A program made the position numbers and the translations under genes. A DNA stretch of 64,000 nt from Shimia sp051201625 (lineage in GTDB: Bacteria > Pseudomonadota > Alphaproteobacteria > Rhodobacterales > Rhodobacteraceae). Of this stretch, positions 26,417 through 35,502 are shown in pieces. The notes below the pieces were generated by a model. The model did no database searches and was not told the DNA's origin. It was given only the letters and a program-made list of their open reading frames with translations. The DNA is taken from assembly GCF_051201625.1 (NCBI RefSeq), contig NZ_CP179203.1, positions 1,116,001-1,180,000 on the forward strand, in the 5' to 3' direction. The first letter of the stretch is position 1; each line of letters starts with the position of its first letter.

Positions 26417-26733
26417 TCATGATTCTCGTGGACTTTTGTTTACGGTTAAGTTTTTAACTTGATCGGGGACAGTCCAAGCTAGATTATTCTCATTCAGCTT
26501 AGCATAGTTGTGCCTTAACAACCGCGCAGCCTCGCCCCACATGTCCGAGAGGCTTATACCCATCTGATAGGGATCTTCGGGATTTACGAATAATTGGCAA
26601 GTGCCATAGATGAAGGCACGCCCGGTGATTTCCGGCATAACGACTGCAGTACCCTGAATGGATTTTTGTTCCTGCAGAAGCATTTTGAGCTCGCCCTCGG
26701 TGATGCATAAAACGATATGTTTTTCATTCAGTT
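26417..26733 (-). pseudogene. Remnant of a proline racemase family gene (C-terminus)
   Basis: Only the C-terminal part is left: the segment VVMPEITGRAFIYGTCQLFV-NPEDPYQMG matches the end of proline racemase/4-hydroxyproline epimerase proteins, where IxGRAxITG and DPxDP-x-G are conserved. Readable frame extends upstream only to a TAA near 26733. The catalytic cysteines and the N-terminal domain are gone. The remnant is about 90-100 residues, against about 330 in the full family. Confidence 0.6.
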
Positions 26734-27106
26734 ACATTTTCCCCTGTGCATGCAGAATCGTGGTTTGGGCGGCCTCACCCATGCCACAAGGGGAACAGTA
26801 GTGCGCTGACAAGTCGGGTCTTAAGTCAATCAGTGAACCCACGAATGGTGGTTTTGAGCCCAAACCGTAAATTCAATTTTCTGGCTACGAGCACGCGCAA
26901 AACTTTTGTCTTGATGTCACAGCAAAAATTCTTGCTGTCCTGCAGCAGGAATAACGGTCATCCACATAGTAGCTTGTGAATTGTAAATTCCGTGTATGGT
27001 ACGTCTCAAACGGCCGAATAGTTTCAGTTGATAACCCACAGGCGCTGGGCACTTCGTAGGCTGTAGTAAAAAATTTCAAAGAAATTTGGCGCTAATAGGA
27101 TGGCCA
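26734..27106. other. Intergenic stretch with no recognised gene
   Basis: About 370 bp. It probably held the missing 5' part of the racemase gene, but no further homology can be read. It ends at the stop of the threonine aldolase gene, and no terminator is evident. Confidence 0.5.
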
Positions 27107-28156
27107 TTAAGAATTGCGTACAATTTCGAGGAAGCGGTCAATGTTCGCATCGGAGAGGGACCAATCGCAAACAAAGCGAGCGGTCAACGGCTCGTTGGGA
27201 TCACTTCCATCGAGGTTGCCGGACCAAATGTTGTAAACTACCCCTGCATCGAGCAGATTTTTATGCATCGCGCGTGGCATGGTGGCAAAAACCATGTTTG
27301 CTTGGGGTGGATGGGCAAAGCTGACATGTGGAATTTCTTTCAACCCCGTGGTTAACCGGGCGGCCTTTTGGTTCGCCTTGCGGGCGGTTTTGCGCCACAA
27401 ATCTCCAAGAAGATATGCTTGCATCTGAGCCGAGAGATATCTGTGTTTTGAAAACAGATGCGCCCCACGTTTGCGACGTAGTTCGAACTCCCATGTGTGC
27501 TTGTCGTCAAAGAAAATGACTGCTTCGACCCCAAGACACCCGTTTTTGGTGGCGCCAAAACTGACAACATCCACACCAGCCTTCCAAGTCATCTCAGCGG
27601 GGGTGCACTCGAGCGCCTCAAGAGCATTAGCAAAACGAGCCCCATCCATATGCACAGGTAAATTGTAGTTTGCCGCGAGACTGCTCAGCGCTTTGATCTC
27701 CCCCAGTGTGTAAACAGTTCCGCGTTCAGTGACTTGAGTGAGCGATACTGGACCGCGTTGTGGGCCGTGAACACCGCGCGTTTCCTCTGCTTCAATGGCG
27801 GCGCGGAGCGCTTCAACCGATATTTTGTCTGTTTCGCCAACTAGTGTGAGCTTAGTTCCCCCTGTATAAAATTCAGGAGCGTTACATTCGTCCTCGTGGA
27901 TGTGGGCTACTGGTGCACAAAAAATGGTCTGCCAAGGTTGCGCCAATGTCGCCAGAGCCAAGGCATTTGCAGCTGTGCCCGTAGCCACGAGATACACAGC
28001 AGCATCCGGTGCTTCAAAAATGTCGCAGATTTGGGTGCGAACATCAGCCATAAGCTGATCCGCTCCATAGCCCATCGCGTAGCCCCGGTTAGCATCGTTA
28101 AGTGCCTGCATCACCTGAGGCAGGGCAGGACCGGAATTGTCAGAGGCAAAATACAT
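27107..28156 (-). CDS. Low-specificity threonine aldolase / beta-eliminating lyase
   Basis: PLP enzyme that splits threonine-type beta-hydroxy amino acids to glycine and an aldehyde. The 349-residue product starts MYFASDNSGPALPQVMQAL, with the PLP-binding lysine in DVVSFGATKNGCLGVEAV (near residue 200), HEDECNAPEF near 86 and PVHMDGARFANAL near 167. Its start overlaps the stop of the upstream YcgN-like gene, so the ribF, YcgN-like and aldolase genes form a minus-strand operon. Confidence 0.9.
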   Translation of the reverse strand: MYFASDNSGPALPQVMQALNDANRGYAMGYGADQLMADVRTQICDIFEAPDAAVYLVATGTAANALALATLAQPWQTIFCAPVAHIHEDECNAPEFYTGGTKLTLVGETDKISVEALRAAIEAEETRGVHGPQRGPVSLTQVTERGTVYTLGEIKALSSLAANYNLPVHMDGARFANALEALECTPAEMTWKAGVDVVSFGATKNGCLGVEAVIFFDDKHTWEFELRRKRGAHLFSKHRYLSAQMQAYLLGDLWRKTARKANQKAARLTTGLKEIPHVSFAHPPQANMVFATMPRAMHKNLLDAGVVYNIWSGNLDGSDPNEPLTARFVCDWSLSDANIDRFLEIVRNS

Positions 28157-28632
28157 CAGACGGGCTCCTCAATAATGTGGTTTTCCCACTCGTCTTCAGG
28201 GGTTTCAAATTCGGATACAGTCATGCGAAAAACTGAAACACCAGCCCTGTGAACCGAGCGAGGATCACCAGAGATCAACGGGTGCCATTCGTACAAGGCT
28301 TTGCCTTCCCATAGCAGACGATAAGCACAGGTTTGCGGCATCCAGTAAGCATGACTATCGAGATTTGATGGTTTCAGCACTACGCATTCTGGCACAAATT
28401 GGTGTCGGATATCGTATTGCGTACAGCGGCAGGTTTCATCGTCCAGCAGGCGGCAGGCCACGCTTGTAAGTGCGACCTCTCCAGTATCGGCGTCCTCAAG
28501 TTTGTTCAGACAGCATTTCCCGCATCCGTCGCAAAGCGCCTCCCATTCGGCTTTTGACAGAGATTTGAGTGGCTTTCTCTCCCAGAACCTTGGTGCGAGC
28601 CCAACCCGCTCAATTGGGTCTTCAATGCTCAT
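28156..28632 (-). CDS. YcgN/UPF0260 family cysteine-cluster protein
   Basis: The 158-residue product has the typical pattern PRFWERKPLKSLSKAEWEALCDGCGKCCLNKLED, then further cysteines in VACRLLDDETCRCTQY and an ending in DPRSVHRAGVSV. The cysteine clusters suggest metal or iron-sulfur binding. The function is not established. The ATG at 28632 is preferred over an upstream in-frame start. It overlaps both neighbours by a few bases. Confidence 0.9.
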   Translation of the reverse strand: MSIEDPIERVGLAPRFWERKPLKSLSKAEWEALCDGCGKCCLNKLEDADTGEVALTSVACRLLDDETCRCTQYDIRHQFVPECVVLKPSNLDSHAYWMPQTCAYRLLWEGKALYEWHPLISGDPRSVHRAGVSVFRMTVSEFETPEDEWENHIIEEPV

Positions 28633-29561
28633 AATGCACCGAGAATATCGCGACATTGAGCGCAATCCTTTTCAATTTGTGTTAACAGCGCTTCGACGCC
28701 GTCGTAATTCTCCTCGGGACGCAAGAATTCTACGAGGGCGACCGATATGTCTGTGCCGTAAAGATCACCAGAAAAGTCGAAAATAAAAGTTTCTATATTG
28801 GCCTTGTTCTGGCCGAACATTGGTCGAACACCGACTGAAGCGGCCCCGCCGTAACTGCCTTGGTGAGGGCCTCCAAGAACGTCCACCAAGACAGCATAAA
28901 CCCCGAACCTGGGAGGGTGCAGGCCGTCTAAGGACATGTTTGCGGTTGGAAACCCTAGTTCGCGTCCGCGCTGATCACCGCCGATTACAGGGCCATCAAT
29001 TCGGTGCCAATGACCCAACATGCTCGCTGCGTCACGCGGTTTTCCTGCAGTTAATGCGTTACGAATAGAGGTTGATGAAACCTGTTCGTCACGTGCTTGA
29101 ACCAAGGGAGCGATGGAAACGCCAAAACCGAACGATTTACCGAAAACTTCAAGCTGCTCCGCCTCGCCTTTTCGATCTTTGCCAAAACGAAAGTCACTGC
29201 CTACGACCACATGAGACAACCCAAGTCCGTCAGCTATTACATCGCGGGCAAATTCCTGTGGGCTGAGTTTGGATAAAGTCGCATTAAATGGTAGTTCGTA
29301 AAGCCGCTGAACGCCAAGTTTTTGCAGTCGGTGGGCGCGAGTATTCGCACTCGTTAATCGAAACGGCGTTGCTTTGGGGTTAAAAAATTCTCGTGGGTGC
29401 GGTTCGAAGGTGACAATGCCTAAGGGCGCGTCCGGCGCTGCGTCGCGTGCGATATCGATCACGGACTGATGGCCAAGATGCACGCCATCAAAATTGCCAA
29501 TCGCCGCGCTGGCGCCTTGATCCGCTGGATTTACAAACTGGTAGTCTCGAATGATCCGCAT
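28629..29561 (-). CDS. ribF: Bifunctional riboflavin kinase / FAD synthetase
   Basis: Phosphorylates riboflavin to FMN and adenylates it to FAD. The 310-residue product has the FAD synthetase nucleotidyltransferase part (AAIGNFDGVHLGHQSVI near residue 19, VVGSDFRFGKDRKGE near 116, STSIRNALTAG near 162) and the C-terminal kinase part (GDQRGRELGFPTANM, VRPMFGQNKANIETFIFDFSGDLYG). It is the first gene of the three-gene minus-strand operon. A small hairpin (CCCTCT/AGAGGG, 29656-29680) lies upstream. Confidence 0.95.
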   Translation of the reverse strand: MRIIRDYQFVNPADQGASAAIGNFDGVHLGHQSVIDIARDAAPDAPLGIVTFEPHPREFFNPKATPFRLTSANTRAHRLQKLGVQRLYELPFNATLSKLSPQEFARDVIADGLGLSHVVVGSDFRFGKDRKGEAEQLEVFGKSFGFGVSIAPLVQARDEQVSSTSIRNALTAGKPRDAASMLGHWHRIDGPVIGGDQRGRELGFPTANMSLDGLHPPRFGVYAVLVDVLGGPHQGSYGGAASVGVRPMFGQNKANIETFIFDFSGDLYGTDISVALVEFLRPEENYDGVEALLTQIEKDCAQCRDILGAL

Positions 29562-29781
29562 GGCGCTTGGGTATCCTTACATGCGTCCGTGTTCAAGCGC
29601 TGGAGTGTGTATGAAAGTTAGTGTAGCGTCTGGCCACGATTAACAAATTTGTAATCCCTCTGATCAATATTTTGAGAGGGTTGCGATGTGGCTATAATGT
29701 TGGCCCAATATTTATTGATTAAATCAAAGCGTTGCAGACATATCAAGTGTTCAATGGATGACACTTGCCTTTATTGTGCAG

Positions 29782-30225
29782 TCAGTCGAACTTGCGGCTT
29801 GGCGCAAGCACTGTAGCTTCTCCGACTAGAACTTTTTTTCCGCCGACAGCGCAATGGCAATCGAGCTTCACGCGACGCTTCGAAAAGTCGATATCTGTCA
29901 CTTTAACTTCAGCGTAGACAGTGTCTCCGGGGCGTACGGGCGCAAGAAACTTCAACGACTGTCCCATGTAAACAGTGCCGTGACCTGGAAGCTGTTCACC
30001 GATCACCGCAGAAATTAGGCCTGCCGTCAGCATTCCATGGGCAATTCGACCCTGAAAAATTGTGTCATTTGCGTAATCATCGTCTAGGTGCACAGGGTTT
30101 CGGTCGGTGGAAACCTGCGCAAACATCTCAATATCCTCGTCTGTGACGATTTTGCGCAAATAACGAGACATGCCCATCTCAATCTCTTCTATGCAGATGG
30201 TCCCACGTGGCAGATTATCCAACAT
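29782..30225 (-). CDS. MaoC-family (R)-specific enoyl-CoA hydratase
   Basis: The 147-residue hot-dog-fold protein contains FAQVSTDRNPVHLDDDYAND (the catalytic D-x4-H motif) and GRIAHGMLTAGLISAVIGEQLPG. These enzymes hydrate enoyl-CoA to (R)-3-hydroxyacyl-CoA, linking beta-oxidation with polyhydroxybutyrate or related pools. It is monocistronic, with 220 bp to ribF. The acyl substrate is unknown. Confidence 0.9.
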   Translation of the reverse strand: MLDNLPRGTICIEEIEMGMSRYLRKIVTDEDIEMFAQVSTDRNPVHLDDDYANDTIFQGRIAHGMLTAGLISAVIGEQLPGHGTVYMGQSLKFLAPVRPGDTVYAEVKVTDIDFSKRRVKLDCHCAVGGKKVLVGEATVLAPSRKFD

Positions 30226-30328
30226 TCAACACTCCATCCGATGCTTTCTTGGTAACTTTACAACTAATTGCATCCTTATTACGCAACTTTATTGCTTTGC
30301 GAGCGCAGAAAATCAAGAACTATTTAAA

Positions 30329-31204
30329 TCAGCGAAGTTGGCCTATCGCATATTGAGGCGAATACTTTTCTTTTTGTAGGAAGTTTTCAAGTGCAATTTT
30401 GTCTGGGTTAAACGCCGTTTGGGTTTCTTTTGCGGCAAGGCCCCCTGAAATAAATAGGGAATCGATGTCTTCCGCCATTGCTCCACAAATGTCAGTTTGC
30501 ACACCATCGCCAATTGCAAGAATCGCAGAATCGGGGATGGATTGTCCTAATGCCGAGAGCCGCCGCCGGGCTAAATCGTAAATCGGGGGGTGAGGCTTTC
30601 CGAAATAAAGGCTGTCGCCTCCCATCTCCGAGTAGAGCCTAGCCAGTTCTCCCGCGCACCATTCCCGGACGTCACCTCGATCCACCACAATGTCGGGGTT
30701 AGCGCACAGCAATTTTAATCCCTTTTGCTTAGCAAACAGAAAATCGGCGCGGTTTACGTTTGGGTTAGCCATTGGGTCAAAAGGTCCGCAACAGGCAATA
30801 CCCTCAGCCTCCGTCAGTGGCGCCAGCGTTATCCTGATCGGTTCTTCAAGGATATTCAGAGGCTCGAAGAACCCCTCATCTCGCTCCCATTGGCCCATGA
30901 AATAAATCTTTTTGCCAATTGCGCCTTGAAACATCGCAGCTCGGGCGCTGTCGCCCGAGGTAGCGATGGTGTCATACGCATCTGCCGGGACATTAAAATC
31001 AACTAACTGCTCGGCAACACCAGCGCGCGGTTTTGGAGAATTTGTTAATAAAACCACAATTCCACCGCGCGCGCGGTAAGCCTGAAGCGCTGCAACCGCG
31101 TCCGGATAGGCTGTGACACCATTGTGTACACAGCCCCAGAGGTCGACGAAAAGTGCTTCGTAACGGTCAGAGATATCCGCCAGTTTTGAGATAATTTGGG
31201 TCAT
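30329..31204 (-). CDS. TIGR01459 family HAD-type hydrolase
   Basis: The 291-residue product shows HAD-superfamily IIA motifs: LFVDLWGCVHNGVTAYPDAV (nucleophile aspartate D in the VDLWG motif), LLTNSPKP (motif II), and AIGDGVQTDICGAMAEDID (motif IV). CCGPFDPMANPNVNRADF belongs to the family. The substrate is not known. ATG 31204 is preferred to ATG 31213 because AAAGG lies 9 bp before it. Confidence 0.88.
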   Translation of the reverse strand: MTQIISKLADISDRYEALFVDLWGCVHNGVTAYPDAVAALQAYRARGGIVVLLTNSPKPRAGVAEQLVDFNVPADAYDTIATSGDSARAAMFQGAIGKKIYFMGQWERDEGFFEPLNILEEPIRITLAPLTEAEGIACCGPFDPMANPNVNRADFLFAKQKGLKLLCANPDIVVDRGDVREWCAGELARLYSEMGGDSLYFGKPHPPIYDLARRRLSALGQSIPDSAILAIGDGVQTDICGAMAEDIDSLFISGGLAAKETQTAFNPDKIALENFLQKEKYSPQYAIGQLR

Positions 31205-31448
31205 TATCAACATCCTTTGCAGAAGAGAGAGCGTGATCTCTCCTTGTTAAGCTTGGCTTACCTTTGTCATAGGCAAGGTTTGAAACGTCACATTGGGTAC
31301 AGGCGTGATATTTCGTTGGGTTCGCATCCAAAATTCTCTAAAATTCAGTATCAGTTTACGCTGATGCATAACTTTACAGAAGCAGTGGTGTTAGTCTCCA
31401 ACAAAACAGGCGGTAATTGGCACCTCTTGGTGTCAGCTTTATCGGAGA

Positions 31449-32369
31449 TCAACCTTGAAGGTTTGGGATAATTTGCTTTTTGCGGCTCATTATGCCGGGG
31501 AGCACGACACTATCACTGTCGACAGACACGTCAAAGCTCTTTTCAGCGACGCGTTTCACGCGGTCGTTTGGTATAAATAGGGTAGCTTCCTGACTTAGTA
31601 TGTCGACCACAAAGAGCAAGATTTCGTCAACGCTGTCTTCCCGAGCCACCTCCGCAAAAGTTCTCATGATGCTTTCTTTGCGGCTAATGACAAGCTTTGG
31701 CGCCGTAGTTTCAAGTACTGACACTCGAAATTTAGTCCCGGAAACTGTGTACTCTTTTGAGTCCATGCGAATTAATTCCGCGTCAGAGAATGCTGAGATA
31801 TCCGACTTGGCTTCGAACATTTCGGCGGCGTAGGAGCCAAGATCTATATTGAGTTCGGTTGCCAGCTTTTCAGCCAGAGTCTTGTCGTGTCGGGTGGTGG
31901 TTGGAGAGCGGAACTCAAGTGTATCGGATAAAATGCACGATAACATTATACCTTTTATATTATCTGGCATGTTTGCGACATCGTCTCCCATCAAATCATG
32001 CATGATGGTTGCTGTGCAGGCAAGTGGTCGGATTGTTATGTCTATCGGCCTTTTGGTGGTGAGGCCACCGACCAGCATATGGTGATCGATGACAGCAATT
32101 ATGTCGGTCTGATTTATTTCATCTGGAAGTTCGGCAGGGTTATTCGTGTCAACGATAATCACAGACGCGCCGGGATCAATGGTATCAATGATTTCAAGCT
32201 TTTCAAACCCCCATCTCTGGAGAACGAAGTTGGCTTCGGTATTGGGTTCACCCAACACGACAGGTTTCGCGATGACACCCTTTATTGCGTTTAGGTACCA
32301 CGACCAGATTAACGGAGACCCCGTCGAGTCCGTATCTGGGGATTTATGGCCAAAAACTAAAGTGGTCAT
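31449..32369 (-). CDS. ppaC: Manganese-dependent inorganic pyrophosphatase (family II)
   Basis: Hydrolyses pyrophosphate, pulling biosynthetic reactions forward. The 306-residue product has the family II motifs: GHKSPDTDS (metal ligands) near residue 7, IIVDTNNPAELP, VIDHHMLVGG (DHH motif) near residue 96, and the C-terminal SRKESIMR and PGIMSRKKQI basic region that binds the phosphate. There are no CBS domains. The longest open frame starts at 32471, but the ATG at 32369 matches the family start (MTTLVFGHK). Family II is less common in this class than family I. Confidence 0.93.
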   Translation of the reverse strand: MTTLVFGHKSPDTDSTGSPLIWSWYLNAIKGVIAKPVVLGEPNTEANFVLQRWGFEKLEIIDTIDPGASVIIVDTNNPAELPDEINQTDIIAVIDHHMLVGGLTTKRPIDITIRPLACTATIMHDLMGDDVANMPDNIKGIMLSCILSDTLEFRSPTTTRHDKTLAEKLATELNIDLGSYAAEMFEAKSDISAFSDAELIRMDSKEYTVSGTKFRVSVLETTAPKLVISRKESIMRTFAEVAREDSVDEILLFVVDILSQEATLFIPNDRVKRVAEKSFDVSVDSDSVVLPGIMSRKKQIIPNLQG

Positions 32370-32513
32370 GAGGTGCAACCTTTGAAAATGGGATAGAGCT
32401 ATTTCGCGCGGTGTATAAAATGGGCGCATTGAATTGTCACGTCCTGTCGCAAGCCTGCGACGATGCTGCATAGGACACCTTGGCCGTTAGTGTAAGGACA
32501 TATATAAGATACT

Positions 32514-33176
32514 ATGACTAGTCTGAAAGAAACTGATTTGTATCCGCCCGTGAAAGCCTGGCTCCAATTGCGCGGTTATGAAGTCAAAGCAGAAATCGGT
32601 TTGGCAGATGTCGTTGCATATCGTTCGGGAGCAGACCCGATTGTGGTTGAGCTTAAGACGTCTTTTTCGTTGACGTTGTTGCAACAAGCGGTGGATCGGC
32701 AGAGTGTGACTGACGCGGTTTATGTCGCTGTACCTCGTTGGAAGGGGAGAGCTAGCTGGAAAGCGTTTAAAGGTAACGTAGGCCTGTGTCGGCGATTAGG
32801 GATTGGTGTGATGTCAGTTCGAGTAATTGATGGAACGGTCGAAGTGCATGCTGATCCGTTGCCTTATCGCACGCGAAAATCCAAGCGGCGCAAGACGCAG
32901 TTATTGAGTGCGTTCTCTCGGCTTGAAGGCGACCCAAACGTCGGTGGGACAAAGGGCGCTCGAATGACAGTTTATCGACAGGATGCGCTTCGGTGCGCAA
33001 ATTACCTTAATGTTAATGGCGCAACTAAGGGCGCAGATGTGGCAAAAGCGACGGGCATCAGCAAGGCGACCACTTTGATGCGGAAAAATCACTATGGGTG
33101 GTTCGAGAAAGTTGACAACGGCGTTTATATGCTCAGTGACATTGGCGTTTCAGCACTTTCTGAGCATACGGGGTGA
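32514..33176 (+). CDS. DUF2161 family protein (PD-(D/E)XK-like)
   Basis: The 220-residue product has a nuclease-like core: YPPVKAWLQLRGYEVKAEIGLADVVAYR and PIVVELKTSFSLTLLQQAVDRQ, which carry the D-x(n)-E-x-K pattern of this fold. The C-terminal part (about 150-218) looks like a small winged helix ending in WFEKVDNGVYMLSDIG. The family is annotated as phosphodiesterase or nuclease-like, with unknown role. It is 25 bp before the flavodoxin-fold gene. Confidence 0.8.
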   Translation: MTSLKETDLYPPVKAWLQLRGYEVKAEIGLADVVAYRSGADPIVVELKTSFSLTLLQQAVDRQSVTDAVYVAVPRWKGRASWKAFKGNVGLCRRLGIGVMSVRVIDGTVEVHADPLPYRTRKSKRRKTQLLSAFSRLEGDPNVGGTKGARMTVYRQDALRCANYLNVNGATKGADVAKATGISKATTLMRKNHYGWFEKVDNGVYMLSDIGVSALSEHTG

Positions 33177-33201
33177 GAGCCTCCGGATAGGAGATAAGTT
33201 A

Positions 33202-33966
33202 TTGACCACTACTTTGATCGTTTTAGCCCACCCAAATCGATCTTCATTTAATGGGACTTGGGCTGAGGCCAGTGCAGCTGCCTGCAAGGCCTTGGGGCAC
33301 AAAGTATTGTGGTCAGATTTGGTTGAGATGGGGTTTGACGCAGTCGAGAGGGCCGAACTGTATAATGGCAACGGCAACTGCAGCGACTTCGATCCATTGA
33401 AGGTTCAAGAGGCTGGAGCCAAAAATGGCGACATACCGGATCATGTAATCAACGAGGTAGATAAGCTTCGCAAGGCAGATCAGATCATTTTCCACTTTCC
33501 TCTGTGGTGGTTTGCGCCACCGGCAGTGCTTAAAGGATGGTTTGACCGAGTGCTGCTGCACGGAGATATGCATACGGTCGAGGAACGTTTTGATACAGGC
33601 CGCTGCCGAGATAAGACTGCATTGTTCTGCGTCACAACTGGTGCAACTGAGGCCGAATGTGGGCCGAGTGGAAAAGAAGGGAATGTTCAGTTGTTGCTTT
33701 GGCCTGTGGCCTACACACTTCGGTATCTCGGAATCAAGATATTGGATCCCGTGGTGGTGTCTGGGGTGCATGGATACCATGTTGGTGCAGATCGGACGGA
33801 ACTGGAACAAAGATTGGCTGGTGTTTTAAACGATCAGGCAGATTTGATTGCTGAATTTGGACGACGCAGCGCAATTCAATTTAACATGGATCAGGATTTT
33901 GACAGTGATGGGCGGCTGAAATCAGGCAGCCAAAGCCATAACCCATTTATACTGCCTTTAAACTGA
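33202..33966 (+). CDS. NAD(P)H-dependent oxidoreductase, flavodoxin fold
   Basis: The 254-residue product belongs to the NQO1/MdaB quinone reductase family, which binds FAD or FMN: TTLIVLAHPNRSSFNGTWAEA, then ADQIIFHFPLWWFAPPAVLKGWFDRVLLHG, CVTTGATEAECGPSGKEGN and a C-terminal YLGIKILDPVVVSGVHG. It probably reduces quinones by two electrons. The start is taken as TTG at 33202, with AGGAG 8 bp upstream. The longer frame begins inside the previous gene. It may be cotranscribed with the DUF2161 gene. Confidence 0.85.
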   Translation: MTTTLIVLAHPNRSSFNGTWAEASAAACKALGHKVLWSDLVEMGFDAVERAELYNGNGNCSDFDPLKVQEAGAKNGDIPDHVINEVDKLRKADQIIFHFPLWWFAPPAVLKGWFDRVLLHGDMHTVEERFDTGRCRDKTALFCVTTGATEAECGPSGKEGNVQLLLWPVAYTLRYLGIKILDPVVVSGVHGYHVGADRTELEQRLAGVLNDQADLIAEFGRRSAIQFNMDQDFDSDGRLKSGSQSHNPFILPLN

Positions 33967-33998
33967 ATGAGATGCTTATTGCTAGTGCCCTGATCTGT

Positions 33999-35132
33999 TC
34001 AAATACGGGCAACAAATCGCGCCGCTAGCGGAATCAGCGCTGTCAAAAAAGCAACTAACCAGAATGCCGTTAAAAGGTCGGTGGCCTTGGCAGCGACGCC
34101 GACCAATACTGGACCCATTAATATACCAGCATAGCCAATTGTCGTGACTGAAGCCAACGCCAGCCCTGCAGGCATTTTTTTTTGTCGCCCTGCCGCACTA
34201 AAAAGAATTGGCACTAAGTTTGCTGCGCCGAGGCCAATGACAAAAAAACCGAACAGGGCAATTGGGTGCCAGGGTGATGTCAATATGATCACGATACCAA
34301 AGATTATAGCCACACCGCCATATACGAGGACCCGGAGCTCACCAAAGCGTTGCACAATCATTCCTCCCGCCAGTCGTGCAAACACCATGGCGATGGAAAA
34401 CAGAATATAACCTATGCCTGCGTTTTCCGTTGGAGCGAGCTGTCGATCAATTATCAGTAGGGCGCCCCAGTCGAGAACTGCTCCCTCAGTAAGAAATGCG
34501 ATGGCAGAGAGCAGGGCAAGAAGCCAAACAATGCCTCTAGGCATGATCAGGGGTTCTGGTTCGCCGGTTTTTGCATGCAACAAACGCGGACCGGCAACGA
34601 AAGTCGCCATAGCAACCAGTACCGCACCAGCGCTGGCGGACAGGACTAACGGAACGTTGAGGGACAATAAAACTGTCATGAATCCTGCGCCAAACAATCC
34701 ACCTACGCTGAATAAGGCGTGAAAACTTGACATTAGTGGGCGCCGCTCACGGCCCTCGACTTCCGCACCGTGTATATTCATTGCCACGTCTAACGTGCCC
34801 AATGATGCACCGAACAGGAAAAGTGCGATGCCGAGCAGAAAAGGTGATGTTGCCGCCGCTAAAATCGGTAAGAATAAAAAGAGGCCAATCCCGCCTAGCA
34901 TAACCATGGGGCGGGCTCCCCGTCTTGCAGATATGATGCCTGTTGCCGGCATCGCAATCAGCGACCCCAAACCCAGACAGAGCAATAGAAATCCAAACTG
35001 ACCTTCATCAACTCCTACATTAGATTTTATGTAAGGAACCATTGGAGCGCAGCAGGCCATCGCAAATCCAGCAGCAAAAAAGGCTAACCGCGTTGCAAAA
35101 CGGGCCGAGGATGTATGAACAAAATCGATCAA
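33999..35132 (-). CDS. MFS transporter
   Basis: The 377-residue product has about 12 hydrophobic segments in the usual two-half arrangement, including the GIISARRGARPMVMLGG loop (cytoplasmic loop 2-3 basic motif) near residue 66. The substrate cannot be assigned. The start appears to be TTG at 35132. An internal methionine near residue 25 is an alternative. It is convergent with the flavodoxin-fold gene and follows a small open frame directly upstream. Confidence 0.85.
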   Translation of the reverse strand: MIDFVHTSSARFATRLAFFAAGFAMACCAPMVPYIKSNVGVDEGQFGFLLLCLGLGSLIAMPATGIISARRGARPMVMLGGIGLFLFLPILAAATSPFLLGIALFLFGASLGTLDVAMNIHGAEVEGRERRPLMSSFHALFSVGGLFGAGFMTVLLSLNVPLVLSASAGAVLVAMATFVAGPRLLHAKTGEPEPLIMPRGIVWLLALLSAIAFLTEGAVLDWGALLIIDRQLAPTENAGIGYILFSIAMVFARLAGGMIVQRFGELRVLVYGGVAIIFGIVIILTSPWHPIALFGFFVIGLGAANLVPILFSAAGRQKKMPAGLALASVTTIGYAGILMGPVLVGVAAKATDLLTAFWLVAFLTALIPLAARFVARI

Positions 35133-35133
35133 T

Positions 35134-35370
35134 TTACATCCAAGCTTTGTTATTTTTGGCGTGGAACATACAATTTGACGCGGTATTTTTCAAAAGCAAC
35201 TTATGCATTAGGACTGGTTGGAGCGCACTTAATCTAGCTCCGTTTCGCTCGATCAGATATCTGTAGTAGCGTTCCAAGGTAAGGTCTAGCTCATCTTCAT
35301 CCATGTAATTTGCATAACTGGCGACATCATTGGCAATTATCTTGGTACTTACGGCAGGCCGCTCCACCAA
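35134..35370 (-). CDS. Small open frame upstream of the MFS gene
   Basis: 78 codons beginning at TTG or, more likely, at an internal ATG (MDEDELDLTLERYYRYLI...). The charged, helical-looking sequence is plausible but no family is recognised. It ends directly before the MFS start. It could be a real small gene, or the end of a longer gene lost upstream. Confidence 0.25.
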   Translation of the reverse strand: MVERPAVSTKIIANDVASYANYMDEDELDLTLERYYRYLIERNGARLSALQPVLMHKLLLKNTASNCMFHAKNNKAWM

Positions 35371-35502
35371 AAAAAATTCCCATGATCATCTGAGTTGTTG
35401 AATTTCATGCAAATAACCTTGGTAAAATAACGATCTCACGCCGTATTCATAAGTGTGCATCAATTTTCTATTTTACTCTGAAGTCGGATTCGCGGCATGT
35501 GC

